A DNA stretch of 64,000 nt from Streptomyces sp. ATexAB-D23 (GCF_000373645.1 NZ_KB892021.1:31146-95145), one strand, 5' to 3'; positions 34,385 to 44,319 are shown, counted from the first letter of the stretch. Program-made: numbers and translations. Notes: a model not told the origin generated them from the sequence alone.

Positions 34385-36532
34385 ATGAGCGGGACGGGCG
34401 TGACGGGCATGACCACGGATGTGACCACGGGCGGGGCCGCCGGGGCGACCGAGAGCGAGGCGCGGCGGACCCTGCACCGCGTCTTCGGGTACGAGGCGTT
34501 CCGCGGCGAGCAGGAAGCGGTCGTCGACCATGTGGTGGCCGGCGGGGACGCCGTCGTGCTCATGCCGACCGGTGGCGGCAAGTCCCTCTGCTACCAGATC
34601 CCGGCCCTGGTCAGGCGGGGCACCGGCATCGTGATCTCCCCGCTGATCGCCCTCATGCAGGACCAGGTGGACGCCCTGCGCGCGCTCGGTGTGCGGGCCG
34701 GCTTCATCAACTCCACGCAGGACTTCGACGAGCGCCGCTCGATGGAGGCCCAGTTCGTCGCCGGTGAGCTGGACCTGCTCTACCTGGCCCCGGAGCGGCT
34801 GCGGCTGGACGCCACGCTGGCCCTGCTCTCCCGGGGCGAGGTCTCCGTCTTCGCCATTGACGAGGCGCACTGCGTCGCCCAGTGGGGCCACGACTTCCGC
34901 CCCGACTACCTCGCCCTGTCGGTGCTCGGCGAGCGCTGGCCCGACGTGCCGCGCATCGCCCTGACGGCCACCGCGACCGATGCCACGCACCGCGAGATCA
35001 CCCAGCGCCTGGGCATGCCCGACGCCAGGCACTTCGTGGCCAGCTTCGACCGGCCCAACATCCAGTACCGCATCGTGGGCAAGGCCGACCCGAAGAAGCA
35101 GCTGCTCTCCTTCCTCAAGGAGGAGCACGCCGGGGACGCGGGCATCGTCTACTGCCTCTCCCGCGCCTCCACGGAGAAGACCGCCGAGTACCTCTGCCGC
35201 AACGGCATCGAGGCCGTCCCGTACCACGCGGGGCTCGACGCGGGGACCCGCGCGGTCCACCAGTCCCGCTTCCTGCGCGAGGAGGGCCTCGTCGTCGTCG
35301 CGACGATCGCCTTCGGCATGGGCATCGACAAGCCGGACGTCCGCTTCGTCGCCCACCTGGACCTGCCGAAGTCCGTCGAGGGCTACTACCAGGAGACCGG
35401 CCGGGCGGGCCGCGACGGAGCCCCGTCCACGGCCTGGATGGCGTACGGCCTCCAGGACGTCGTCCAGCAGCGCAAGCTCATCCAGGGCGGCGAGGGCGAC
35501 GAGTCCTTCCGCCGCCGGGCCGCCTCCCACCTGGACTCCATGCTGGCCCTGTGCGAGACCGCCCAGTGCCGCCGCGCCCAGCTGCTCACCTACTTCGGCC
35601 AGGAGCCCGCCGCCGCCTCCTGCGGCAACTGCGATACGTGCCTGACCCCGCCCGAGACCTGGGACGGCACGGTGGTCTCGCAGAAGCTGCTGTCCACGGT
35701 CGTACGGCTGAAGCGGGAGCGCGGGCAGAAGTTCGGCGCCGGCCAGATCATCGACATCCTGCTCGGCCGCCGCACGGCCAAGGTCATCCAGTTCGACCAT
35801 GACCAGCTCTCGGTCTTCGGCATCGGCGACGAGCTGGCCGAGGCGGAGTGGCGCGGCGTCGTGCGCCAGCTCCTCGCCCAGGGCCTGCTGGCCGTCGAGG
35901 GCGAGTACGGCACGCTGGTCCTGACCGAGGAGAGCGGAGCCGTCCTCGGCCGGGAGCGCGAGGTGCAGCTGCGCAAGGAGCCGAAGAAGCCGACGGCCTC
36001 CCGCTCGTCGTCGCGGGGCGAGCGCAAGGGCAAGGCGGCCGTGGCCGCCGACCTCCCCGAGACCGCCGTCCAGGTCTTCGAGGCCCTGCGCGCCTGGCGC
36101 GCCGCCCAGGCCAAGGAGCTGGGCCTCCCGGCGTATGTGATCTTCCACGACGCGACCCTGCGCGAGATCGCGACGGTCCGCCCGGCGACGCTCGGCGAGC
36201 TGGGCGGGATCAGCGGCCTGGGCGAGAAGAAGCTCGCGACGTACGGGGAGGGCGTGCTGGAGGTGCTGGCCGAACTGCCGGCCCCGGTGGAGACCGAGGC
36301 CCCGGCGGAGACCGAGGCCCCGGAGGCCGCGACCCCGGCCTCCGCACCCCCGGCCTCCGCGCCCCCGGCCTCCGCGACCCAGACCCCCGCAGCCCCGGCC
36401 CGGGTGCCCGCCCCGGCGCCGTCCCGTGCCCCGGCGCCGTCCCGCGCCTCCGTCAGGGCGACCGCTCCGGCCCCCGCCCCCGCCGACGACTCCGAGTTCG
36501 GCTGGGACGAGGAGCCGCCGGAGTGGGAGTGA
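34385..36532 (+). CDS. recQ: ATP-dependent DNA helicase RecQ
   Basis: A 715-residue superfamily-2 3'-5' helicase for recombination and repair. Motifs in order: Walker A MPTGGGKSLCYQIP, VISPLIALMQDQVDAL, DEAH box AIDEAHCVAQWGHDFRPDY, ALTATATDATHREI, VIATIAFGMGIDKPDVRFV-type motif V, and QETGRAGRDGAPSTAWM. The RecQ zinc site CRRAQLL...CGNCDTC and winged helix follow, then an HRDC domain near residues 570-640. The last 75 residues are an Ala/Pro/Glu repeat tail with low complexity. ATG 34385 follows GGGGGA; ATG 34409 is an alternative. Confidence 0.94.
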   Translation: MSGTGVTGMTTDVTTGGAAGATESEARRTLHRVFGYEAFRGEQEAVVDHVVAGGDAVVLMPTGGGKSLCYQIPALVRRGTGIVISPLIALMQDQVDALRALGVRAGFINSTQDFDERRSMEAQFVAGELDLLYLAPERLRLDATLALLSRGEVSVFAIDEAHCVAQWGHDFRPDYLALSVLGERWPDVPRIALTATATDATHREITQRLGMPDARHFVASFDRPNIQYRIVGKADPKKQLLSFLKEEHAGDAGIVYCLSRASTEKTAEYLCRNGIEAVPYHAGLDAGTRAVHQSRFLREEGLVVVATIAFGMGIDKPDVRFVAHLDLPKSVEGYYQETGRAGRDGAPSTAWMAYGLQDVVQQRKLIQGGEGDESFRRRAASHLDSMLALCETAQCRRAQLLTYFGQEPAAASCGNCDTCLTPPETWDGTVVSQKLLSTVVRLKRERGQKFGAGQIIDILLGRRTAKVIQFDHDQLSVFGIGDELAEAEWRGVVRQLLAQGLLAVEGEYGTLVLTEESGAVLGREREVQLRKEPKKPTASRSSSRGERKGKAAVAADLPETAVQVFEALRAWRAAQAKELGLPAYVIFHDATLREIATVRPATLGELGGISGLGEKKLATYGEGVLEVLAELPAPVETEAPAETEAPEAATPASAPPASAPPASATQTPAAPARVPAPAPSRAPAPSRASVRATAPAPAPADDSEFGWDEEPPEWE

Positions 36533-36624
36533 GCCCGGCGGCCTCCCCGTGCGGGCAGCGCCTCACGCCCCGCTGACCGCCCCCGCCCCGTCCGCGTCGG
36601 GCCCGGAAACGCTCCGGCCCCGAC

Positions 36625-36652
36625 GCGCCCCGCCCCGCCCCGCCCGGGGCGC
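36625..36652. terminator. GC hairpin between convergent recQ and fahA
   Basis: GCGCCCCG (36625-36632) is complementary to CGGGGCGC (36645-36652) with a 12-base loop made of CCCCG units. It lies 93 bp past recQ and before the end of the opposite gene, so it could serve both. Confidence 0.4.
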
Positions 36653-36676
36653 GGCCGGGCCGTCGGGGTCAGGCCG

Positions 36677-37912
36677 TCAGGGTCGGGCCGTCGGGGTGAT
36701 GCGGCCGGTGACCTCGCCGAGGCCGACGCGGGTGCCGTCCGGGCCGGGGGCCCAGGCGGTGATGGTCACCGTGTCGCCGTCCTCCAGGAACGTCCGCTTG
36801 CCCTCGGGCAGCTCCAGCGGGTCGCGGCCGTTCCAGGTGAGTTCGAGCAGGGAGCCGCGCTGGGCCGGTTCGGCGCCGCTGATGGTGCCGGAGCCGTAGA
36901 GGTCGCCGGTGCGCAGCGAGGCGCCGTTGACCGTCATCTGCGCGAGCTGCTGGGCGGCCGTCCAGTACATCGTGGAGAACGGGGGCTCCGCGACGACCTG
37001 GCCGTTGATCGCGACGGAGAGCCGCAGGTCGTAGCCGCCGGGCTCGTCCTCCTCGGCGTCGTCCAGGTAGGGCAGCAGCGGGAAGTCGCGGGCGGGCGGG
37101 GCGGTCCGGGCGGCGTCCAGGGCCTCCAGCGGGGTCACCCACGCCGAGACGGAGGTGGCGAAGGACTTGCCGAGGAAGGGGCCGAGCGGGACGTACTCCC
37201 AGGCCTGGATGTCGCGCGCCGACCAGTCGTTGAGCAGGGACAGGCCGAAGACGTGCTCGCGGAAGTCGGCCAGCGGCACGGGCCTGCCGTGCTCGGACGG
37301 GGTGCCGACGACGAAGCCGACCTCGGCCTCGATGTCGAGCTTGACGGACGGGCCGAAGACGGGCGCCGGGTCGGCGGGGGCCTTGCGCTGGCCCGCCGGG
37401 CGCACCACGTCCGTGCCGGAGACGACGACGGTGCCGGCCCGGCCGTGGTAACCGATCGGCAGGTGCTTCCAGTTGGGGGTGAGCGCGTCGCCGTCGGGGC
37501 GGAAGATCCGGCCGACGTTGGTGGCGTGGTGCTCGCTGGCGTAGAAGTCCACGTAGTCCGCGACCCGGTACGGCAGGTGCATGGTCACCGTGTCCAGGGG
37601 ATGCAGGAGCGGCTCTATGTCGGCGCGGTGGGCGGGGACCGTCACCCAGGCGGTCAGCGCGCGGCGCACATCGCGCCAGGCGGTGCGGCCGGCCGCGAGC
37701 AGGGCCGTCAGGTCCGGCTGGGCCAGCAGTTGGGCGTACGGCGAACCGAGGGCGAGCGCGGCGGCCCCGGCGTCCAGGACGTGGTCGCCGATGCGGACAC
37801 CGACGCGTCGCTCCCCGGCCCGGTCGGGGGTGGAGAACACGCCGTAGGGCAGGTTGTGCGGGCCGAAGGGATCGCCCTCGGCCAGATCGAGCGGGCTGCT
37901 CTGCTCGGGCAT
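36677..37912 (-). CDS. fahA: Fumarylacetoacetase
   Basis: A 411-residue enzyme that hydrolyses fumarylacetoacetate to fumarate and acetoacetate, the last step of tyrosine/homogentisate breakdown. Family features: N-terminal domain FGPHNLPYGVFS, then VDFYASEHHATNVGRIFRPD and IGYHGRAGTVVVSGT (catalytic His region), DIEAEVGFVVGTPSE (metal ligands), LLNDWSARDIQAWEYVPLGP and GSGTISGAEPAQRGSLLEL. Length matches the eukaryote-type enzyme. No other tyrosine-catabolism gene is in the window. Confidence 0.93.
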   Translation of the reverse strand: MPEQSSPLDLAEGDPFGPHNLPYGVFSTPDRAGERRVGVRIGDHVLDAGAAALALGSPYAQLLAQPDLTALLAAGRTAWRDVRRALTAWVTVPAHRADIEPLLHPLDTVTMHLPYRVADYVDFYASEHHATNVGRIFRPDGDALTPNWKHLPIGYHGRAGTVVVSGTDVVRPAGQRKAPADPAPVFGPSVKLDIEAEVGFVVGTPSEHGRPVPLADFREHVFGLSLLNDWSARDIQAWEYVPLGPFLGKSFATSVSAWVTPLEALDAARTAPPARDFPLLPYLDDAEEDEPGGYDLRLSVAINGQVVAEPPFSTMYWTAAQQLAQMTVNGASLRTGDLYGSGTISGAEPAQRGSLLELTWNGRDPLELPEGKRTFLEDGDTVTITAWAPGPDGTRVGLGEVTGRITPTARP

Positions 37913-38027
37913 CTGTTGCTGCCTCGCTTTCCAGGTCGCTTGGGAGACACGTTACGTCGGGCACACCACCCGGCGGCAGTGCCCCAGCCCTCCCCGATGC
38001 CTCGGAAAGTGCGGCTGCCCGCCCGCC

Positions 38028-40022
38028 CTAACCTGCGGTTCTGGGGATGCTCTTCTCCCAGGTCCGGTGGAAGACGACCTCGCCGCCCTCGGTGCAGACG
38101 ACCTCGTTGACGGTGTGGAAGTCGTCCGCGTCGGCGGTGATCTCCGAGCGGGTGTCGATCTGCACGTCCCACGCCATCTCCGGCCGGTGCAGCCGGATCG
38201 TCCAGTCGGACCGGGTGCGCGCGGAGAGCGGGTCGGCCTCCTGGATCGTGTACGTCTCCACCGCTTCCTCGGTGAACTCCAGCCCGTCGGGGTAGACGCG
38301 CGTGCCGCCGTAGCGCGGGTCGACCTCCATCCGCCACTGGCCCTTGGCGACATCGCGGACGATCAGCCGTTCGGGGCGTGGCGGGTCGAGAGTTTCGGGG
38401 AAGACGACGCCGAGCGGCTCGGACTGTTCGGGCTCCTCGAAGCGGATCGCCGGGTCCTCGGTGTGCCGCCGCACCGGCAGCTCCACCAGGCTGTCGTCGG
38501 CCTCCAGGGTGAAACCGGCCGAGCCGGCCTGCGGCCAGATCCACGGCCAGTACGAGGAGGAGAGGGCGAGTCTGATGCGGTGGCCGGGCGGGAAGGTGTG
38601 GCCGATGCCGTTCAGTTCGAAGGTGACGTCCTCGGTGGCCCCGGCCGGCCAGTCGTCGGTGCGGTCGCGGCCGTTGCGGGCGGCGAGGTTGAGGGCGCCG
38701 CGCGTGACGAGGGTGGAGGAGCCGTCGGGGGCGACGTCGCAGAGCCGGGCGATGGCCTGGCCGCGCGGTACGTCCATCCGGATGCGCAGCTTCACCCGGG
38801 GACGGCCCAGGATCTCGATCGGCGCGTCGGCGACCGGGAATTCGAAGCAGAGCGACTTGGCGTCCTCGTCCCGCTGGTCCGGCGGCAGGTCGGCGTCGTT
38901 GCCGAAGGGGAAGAACCGGCCCGCGTCGAGCCCGGTCTGCTGCGGCGAGTGGACGATCTGCGGCCCGCCCTGGAGGGCGTACGCCACCGGGGTGACGTCC
39001 TGCGACGGCCAGCTGGTCTCCCCGACCCAGCGGCCGGGCAGCGTCTCGTAGACCGTGGCGGGCCGGTGCGACTCGCTGATCCAGGACCGCAGCAGCGGCT
39101 CCGCCATGACGCCGGTGTCCTCGTCCTTCAGGTGCTGGTCCCACCAGCGCAGCGTCTCCTGGAGGAAGCCGATCGCGGGTCCCGGCGGCAGCCCCCGGTC
39201 GGGGTACTGGTGCGACCAGGGGCCGATGATCCCGCGCACCTTCGCCGGGTCCAGGTGCTCGACGAGCCTGAGGACGGTGTCGCGGTACGGGTCGTGCCAG
39301 CCGCCGACCGCCAGGACACTGGCCTTGATCGCGGAGTAGTCCTCGCAGACGCTGCCGTGCTTCCAGTAGGCGTCGCGGGTCTGGTGCGAGAGCCAGGTGT
39401 GGATGAAGGGGTCGACGGCCTCCAGCCGGTCCAGCCACATCCGGCGCCAGTCGTCGCCGACGTCCGCCGGGTCCGGCGGCCGGCAGACGAAGGCCAGCAT
39501 GGTCGCCGCCCAGGCGTGCATGTCCACGGCGAGGACCGAGCCGCCCATGTAGTGGACGTCGTTGTCGTAGCGGTCGTCGGCCGAGCACACCGTGACGATC
39601 GCCTTCAGCGGCTCCGGGGCGAGCGCGGCGATCTGGAGCGAGTTGAAGCCGCCCCAGGAGATCCCGAACATGCCGACCCGGCCCGAGCACCACTCCTGCT
39701 GGGCCAGCCAGTGGATGACGGCGACCCCGTCGGCCAGCTCCTGCGCGTCGTACTCGTCCCCCGGCATGCCCTCGCTGTTGCCGTGGCCGCGCACGTCGAC
39801 CCGGACCGAGGCGTAGCCGTGGCCCGCGTACCAGGGGTGGCGCTGCCAGTCGCGCGGCGCGGTCCAGTCGCTCAGCCGGTAGGGCAGGTACTCCAGGAGC
39901 GCGGGGACGGGTTCGTCCGTGACCGGCCGCCAGATCCGGGCGTACAGCTCGGTGCTGTCCGGCAGCGGGATGTAGAGGTCCTCGCGGGTCGTCTCGTACG
40001 GGAACGCGGTCTGGATGTGCAT
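38028..40022 (-). CDS. CocE/NonD family hydrolase (X-Pro dipeptidyl-peptidase-like)
   Basis: A 664-residue alpha/beta-hydrolase. The nucleophile elbow is GISWGG with Ser122; DVRGHGNSEG precedes it, and the likely acid and His regions follow (GGWHDPYRDT, IGPWSHQYPD). A C-terminal jelly-roll domain (about 330-540, DVPRGQAIARLCDVAPDGSS) is typical of CocE and X-prolyl dipeptidyl aminopeptidases. No signal peptide is seen. It starts 9 bp after the stop of the POT transporter gene, implying an operon in which imported peptides could be the substrate; esters are the alternative. The last 120 residues (EVDPRYGGTRVYPDGLEFTE) are an additional domain I do not recognise. Confidence 0.88.
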   Translation of the reverse strand: MHIQTAFPYETTREDLYIPLPDSTELYARIWRPVTDEPVPALLEYLPYRLSDWTAPRDWQRHPWYAGHGYASVRVDVRGHGNSEGMPGDEYDAQELADGVAVIHWLAQQEWCSGRVGMFGISWGGFNSLQIAALAPEPLKAIVTVCSADDRYDNDVHYMGGSVLAVDMHAWAATMLAFVCRPPDPADVGDDWRRMWLDRLEAVDPFIHTWLSHQTRDAYWKHGSVCEDYSAIKASVLAVGGWHDPYRDTVLRLVEHLDPAKVRGIIGPWSHQYPDRGLPPGPAIGFLQETLRWWDQHLKDEDTGVMAEPLLRSWISESHRPATVYETLPGRWVGETSWPSQDVTPVAYALQGGPQIVHSPQQTGLDAGRFFPFGNDADLPPDQRDEDAKSLCFEFPVADAPIEILGRPRVKLRIRMDVPRGQAIARLCDVAPDGSSTLVTRGALNLAARNGRDRTDDWPAGATEDVTFELNGIGHTFPPGHRIRLALSSSYWPWIWPQAGSAGFTLEADDSLVELPVRRHTEDPAIRFEEPEQSEPLGVVFPETLDPPRPERLIVRDVAKGQWRMEVDPRYGGTRVYPDGLEFTEEAVETYTIQEADPLSARTRSDWTIRLHRPEMAWDVQIDTRSEITADADDFHTVNEVVCTEGGEVVFHRTWEKSIPRTAG

Positions 40023-40031
40023 GGGCGTACC

Positions 40032-41531
40032 TCAGTGGACGGGGTGCATGGTGCGCTTGAGCCAGGGGGCGGCGGCGATGACGGCCACACCGGCCGCCAC
40101 CGCGACAGCGCCATTGACACCGAAGTAGGCGGGGTTGGACACCTCGCCGTACAGCTTCACGATCTGGGCCTGGATGCCGTTGGCGAGGGCCAGTGAGAGG
40201 AACCAGAGCGCCATGGTCTGGCTGGAGAACGCCCTGGGGGCGAGCTTGGTGGTCGCGGACATCCCGGAGGTCTCCAGCAGGATGTCGCCGAGCCCGAGCA
40301 GCAGGTAGGAGCCGACGATCCACCAGGCGGCCATCTTGTACGTGTCGCCCGAGTGGCCGGAGGTGGGCAGGACCATCAGCAGGAACGAGAGGCCGCCGAG
40401 GACCACCCCGATGGCGATCTTGTTGGACGCGTGCGGCTGGCGAGGCCCCATCTTCGCCCAGACGGCCGCGACCACCGGGGCGAGCGCCACCTCGAAGGCG
40501 CCGAGCGCCGATGCGTACCAGCTGGCCGGGAAGTGGAAGCCGAAGACCTCCGTACGGGCGTTGGTCGACGCGAGCAGCATCATGGTCGAGTACGCCTGGA
40601 AGAGGATGAAGTTGAAGACGACGGAGGCCAGGAACAGCACCACGTACGGGCGCAGCCTGCCGCGTTCCTCGGCGGTGACGCGGGGGCTGCGGAACATCAC
40701 CACGAAGTAGACGACCGGGGCGATCACCGAGATGAGGGTGAGCACGTCCACGAACCGGTCCATGGTCAGCCAGCCGGCCAGGGCCAGCCCGGTGGCCGCC
40801 GCGGCGACCACCACGGCCCCGCCGACGATGAGCAGGACCGCGCGGCGCATGGGTGCGGGGGCCAGCGCGTATTCGGCGGCGTGCTTTCGCCCGGCCAGGT
40901 GACGTCGGCCCGCCACGTACTGGATGAGGCCGAGCGTCATGCCGAACGCGGCGGCCGAGAAGCCCCAGTGCCAGCTCGCGTGGTCACCCAGCCAGCCGGT
41001 GATCAGCGGGCCGAGGAACGCGCCGATGTTGATGCCCATGTAGTAGAGGGCGAAGCCCGCGTCCCGGCGCTCGTCCTCGGTCCGGTAGAGCTTGCCGACC
41101 ATCGTGGCCACATTGGGCTTGAGCAGCCCCGTACCGGCACTGATCAGGCCGAGGCCCACCCAGGTCATGGCATCCGTGGGCACCGCCATGGCGTAGTGCC
41201 CGCAGGCGATGAGGATGCCGCCGTACAGGACGGCCCGGTACGAGCCGAGGATGCGGTCGGCGAGCCAGCCCCCGGCCACCGACACCAGATAGACGAGCGT
41301 GCCGTACGCGGCTGAGACGGAGGCGGCGGTCCCGGGCTCCATGCCCATGCCGCCGTGCGCGACCGTGTCCGCGAAATAGAGGACCAGGATCGCCTGCATG
41401 CCGAGGAACGAGAACCGCTCCCACACCTCCAGGCCGGACAGGGTCATCAGACCCCGGGGCTGGCCGAAAAAGGCATGGTCGTCAGCCGGGGGCGGCTGCT
41501 CCGGTTCGGTCTCTGCGGCTGCGTGGGACAA
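40032..41531 (-). CDS. POT/PTR family proton-coupled peptide transporter
   Basis: A 499-residue membrane protein with about 14 helices. Family motifs: FGQPRGLMTLSGLEVWERFS (the E-x-x-E-R-F/Y signature appears as EVWERFSF), GGWLADRILGSYRAVLYGG, then GTGLLKPNVATMVGKLY and GFALYYMGINIGAFLGPLIT. It imports di- and tripeptides with protons. I chose TTG 41531, with AGGAG eight bases upstream, because no ATG or GTG fits the family N-terminus. It is first in an operon with the CocE-type hydrolase and divergent from the polyprenyl synthase. Confidence 0.9.
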   Translation of the reverse strand: MSHAAAETEPEQPPPADDHAFFGQPRGLMTLSGLEVWERFSFLGMQAILVLYFADTVAHGGMGMEPGTAASVSAAYGTLVYLVSVAGGWLADRILGSYRAVLYGGILIACGHYAMAVPTDAMTWVGLGLISAGTGLLKPNVATMVGKLYRTEDERRDAGFALYYMGINIGAFLGPLITGWLGDHASWHWGFSAAAFGMTLGLIQYVAGRRHLAGRKHAAEYALAPAPMRRAVLLIVGGAVVVAAAATGLALAGWLTMDRFVDVLTLISVIAPVVYFVVMFRSPRVTAEERGRLRPYVVLFLASVVFNFILFQAYSTMMLLASTNARTEVFGFHFPASWYASALGAFEVALAPVVAAVWAKMGPRQPHASNKIAIGVVLGGLSFLLMVLPTSGHSGDTYKMAAWWIVGSYLLLGLGDILLETSGMSATTKLAPRAFSSQTMALWFLSLALANGIQAQIVKLYGEVSNPAYFGVNGAVAVAAGVAVIAAAPWLKRTMHPVH

Positions 41532-41687
41532 AGCGGCAACTCCTGATCGTATGAGCTGATCCCGAACATACCGGCGGTGGCGGGAAGGCGCCCACGGTGA
41601 TCCAAAGGGGACCGGATACGCTGACTTGAGTGATGACAACGACACATCGACATTCCGTGTGATCGTCAGCAGACAGGAGATCCCCTC

Positions 41688-42698
41688 GTGACCGTCGTCG
41701 GGCCGTTCGGACTGAGCGTGCGGGACCAGGCTCTTGAGGCCGGTGTCCAGGCCGGTTTGGCTGCTGTCGAGTCGGGCCTGCTCGATGCCACCAAGAGCGA
41801 CGTGCCCTTCATCACGGAAGCCGCCCAGCACCTGGTGCGGGCGGGCGGCAAGAGGTTCCGGCCGCTGCTGGCGATGCTGGCCGCCCAGTTCGGGGACTCC
41901 GAGGCCCCGGGCGTGGTGCCCGCCGCCGTGGTCGTGGAGCTGACCCACCTCGCGACGCTGTACCACGACGACGTCATGGACGAGGCCGATGTGCGGCGCG
42001 GGGTCCCCAGCGCCAATTCCCGCTGGGGCAACTCGGTCGCCGTGCTGACCGGCGACTTCCTCTTCGCGCGCGCGTCGCACATCCTGGCCGACCTCGGCCC
42101 GGAGGCCGTCCGCATCCAGGCGGAGGCGTTCGAGCGCCTGGTCACCGGCCAGATCCTGGAGACGGCAGGACCGCGCGACGGCCGCGACCCCGTCGAGCAC
42201 TACCTCGAAGTGATGCGCGGCAAGACCGGCTCGCTGATCGCCGTCGCCTGCCGGTTCGGCGCGATGATGTCCGGTGCGGGCGAGCCCACGACCGACATCC
42301 TCACCCAGTACGGTGAACGGCTCGGCGTGGCCTTCCAGCTCGCCGACGACGTCCTCGACATCGCGTCCGACTCCCACGAGTCCGGCAAGACCCCCGGCAC
42401 GGACCTGCTGGAGGGCATCCCGACCCTCCCCGTCCTCCACCTCAGGGCGCAGGCCGAGGCCGACGGCAAGCCGGACGATCTGGCCCTGGTCGAACTGCTC
42501 GACGGCGACCTCGGCGACCCGGACACGCTCGCCGAGGCGCTGCGCCTGCTGCGCGCCCACCCGGCACTCGCCCAGGCCCGGCGCGACACCGTCCGGTACG
42601 CCCAGGAGGCGCGGGCAACGCTGAAGCCGCTGCCCGAGTGCTACGCCAAGCTCGCGCTCGAAGAGATGTGCGACGCGGTGGTCCACCGCGCGGGCTGA
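41688..42698 (+). CDS. Polyprenyl diphosphate synthase (menaquinone side-chain type)
   Basis: A 336-residue all-trans prenyl synthase that builds a long isoprenyl diphosphate, probably for menaquinone. First Asp motif LATLYHDDVMDEADVRRG, second QLADDVLDIASD; GGKRFRPLLAML is the substrate-binding FRP region, and MRGKTGSLIAVACRFG is conserved. The start is GTG 41688 after AGGAGATCC. Chain length cannot be read reliably, but the residues before the first motif (ELTHLATLYH) lack bulky stops such as a Tyr/Phe pair, consistent with long chains. Confidence 0.9.
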   Translation: MTVVGPFGLSVRDQALEAGVQAGLAAVESGLLDATKSDVPFITEAAQHLVRAGGKRFRPLLAMLAAQFGDSEAPGVVPAAVVVELTHLATLYHDDVMDEADVRRGVPSANSRWGNSVAVLTGDFLFARASHILADLGPEAVRIQAEAFERLVTGQILETAGPRDGRDPVEHYLEVMRGKTGSLIAVACRFGAMMSGAGEPTTDILTQYGERLGVAFQLADDVLDIASDSHESGKTPGTDLLEGIPTLPVLHLRAQAEADGKPDDLALVELLDGDLGDPDTLAEALRLLRAHPALAQARRDTVRYAQEARATLKPLPECYAKLALEEMCDAVVHRAG

Positions 42699-42807
42699 TC
42701 GGGCCCCTGGCCCAACCCCTACTGGTCGGCGGAGAAATGGCGCCCCGGGGTCATACCGAAGAGGTACGCGCAGTTGCTCCCGGGGGTTGACGCCTGTGGC
42801 CGCCCGA

Positions 42808-42842
42808 TTTGGTCAGATGGAGAACAACCACTCCTGACCAAA
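42808..42842. promoter_or_regulatory. Inverted repeat TTTGGTCAG / CTGACCAAA
   Basis: TTTGGTCAG (42808-42816) and CTGACCAAA (42834-42842) are perfect complements with a 17-base spacer, 75 bp before the start of the LolA-like gene. A TTGACG -35-like element stands at 42787. It could be an operator or a hairpin; nothing else is seen in 42699-42916. Confidence 0.5.
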
Positions 42843-42916
42843 ACGGGTGAGAATGGCGGCACGGAGTGGACGAGTGCATCCCGACGGAAGCCGCCGACCA
42901 CGGAGGTAGGGCACAC

Positions 42917-44170
42917 ATGGCACCGAACGACAGCGCGGAGACCAACGGCACGGCCGCTCGGGGGAGCGCCGGCCGCCGCAAGGCGGCGCGCTACATCGTC
43001 CCCGTAGCGGTGGCGGGGGTGGCGGCCGCGACGATCGGCCTGGTCCCGGCGCTCGCCAGCTCGGGCGACCCCGATCTGCCGAAGATCACCGCCCAGGAAC
43101 TCATCGAGAAGATCGCCGCGTCGGACACGCAGCAGCTCTCCGGCACGGTGAAGATCAGCACGGACCTCGGCATCCCGTCCCTGGGCGGCCTGGCCGGCTC
43201 CCTGATCCCGGACACGGGCGGCAAGGACGGCTCCGGCGCCGACCCGCAGGCCAAGCTCACCGAGCTGGTCTCCGGCACGCACACCCTGCGGGTCGCCGTG
43301 GACGGCCCCGACAAGCAGCGCCTCGCCATCCTGGACAAGGCGTCCGAGTACAGCCTGATCCACAACGGCGACGAGGTCTGGGCGTACGACAGCGCGTCCA
43401 ACGAGGCGTACCACGCCGACGCCGAGGGCAAGCAGGGCGAGTCCGCCCACGACAAGTCCGCCCGGGGCGAGGACCAGGCCCTCCCCGACGGCATGCCCAC
43501 CACCCCGAAGGCCCTGGCCGAGCAGGCGCTGAAGGCCGCCGACGGCAACACGTCCGTCACGGTCGACGGCACCGCCCGGGTCGCCGGACGCGACGCGTAC
43601 CGCCTGGTCCTCAAGCCCGAGCAGAGCGGCTCCACGATCGGCTCCATCACCGTCGCCGTGGACGCGGAGAACGGCGTCCCGCTCAAGTTCACGCTCCAGC
43701 CCAGCAGCGGCGGCAAGGCGGCGGTCGACGCCGGGTTCACCTCGGTGGACTTCGCGAAGCCCGCCGCCTCCTCGTTCACCTTCACCCCGCCCAAGGGCGC
43801 GAAGGTCACCGAGGCCGACGAGGCGGAGCGGGCCGCGGGCCACGAGAAGGAGGCCCACAAGGCGATCGAGGAGGCCAAGGGCGACCTGGGCGCCTTCGAG
43901 GGGCTCAACGTGATCGGCGAGGGCTGGAACAGCATCGCCGAGATCAAGACCCCCGGCGGCGCGGCCCTTCCCTCCGAGGCGTCCGACGAGCTGCCGGCCG
44001 AGGCCCAGCAGTTCATGGACGCGCTCGGCGACAAGGTCACCGGCAAGTTCGGCTCGGGCACGGTCTTCAAGACCCGCCTGGTGAACGCCCTGATGACGGA
44101 CGACGGCCGGGTCTACGTGGGCGCGGTCACCAAGGACGCGCTGGTCGAGGCCGCGAACAACGCGGGCTGA
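42917..44170 (+). CDS. LolA/DUF2092-like envelope protein
   Basis: A 417-residue exported or membrane-anchored protein. ATG 42917 has GGAGGT upstream. A basic N-terminus (GRRKAARYIVPVA) leads into one hydrophobic segment at about 32-53 (VPVAVAGVAAATIGLVPALA), then a periplasm-like beta-rich domain: LSGTVKISTDLGIPSL, VSGTHTLRVAVDGPDKQR, GDEVWAYDSASNEAYH and LVLKPEQSGSTIGSITVAVD. This is the LolA/RseB-like fold found in actinobacterial envelope proteins. There is no lipobox. It precedes an ABC exporter by 149 bp and may work with it. Confidence 0.82.
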   Translation: MAPNDSAETNGTAARGSAGRRKAARYIVPVAVAGVAAATIGLVPALASSGDPDLPKITAQELIEKIAASDTQQLSGTVKISTDLGIPSLGGLAGSLIPDTGGKDGSGADPQAKLTELVSGTHTLRVAVDGPDKQRLAILDKASEYSLIHNGDEVWAYDSASNEAYHADAEGKQGESAHDKSARGEDQALPDGMPTTPKALAEQALKAADGNTSVTVDGTARVAGRDAYRLVLKPEQSGSTIGSITVAVDAENGVPLKFTLQPSSGGKAAVDAGFTSVDFAKPAASSFTFTPPKGAKVTEADEAERAAGHEKEAHKAIEEAKGDLGAFEGLNVIGEGWNSIAEIKTPGGAALPSEASDELPAEAQQFMDALGDKVTGKFGSGTVFKTRLVNALMTDDGRVYVGAVTKDALVEAANNAG

Positions 44171-44319
44171 CACCACGCCGTACCTCACCCGCCCCGCCGT
44201 GCGCGCCCTGCGCGGCGGGGCGGGCGCGATGGGCGACCATCGCCCGTACGAGGCGGGGCCCGTGCCCGAGAGACCGTGACCGCCGCCGCCGTCCGCACCG
44301 CGACCGAGGGGGAGCACAC

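Noticed and set aside
40032..42686. An extended minus-strand frame joining the POT gene with sequence antisense to the polyprenyl synthase.
   Set aside because: The transporter similarity begins only near 41531, where AGGAG and TTG stand; the rest is antisense to a well-supported gene.
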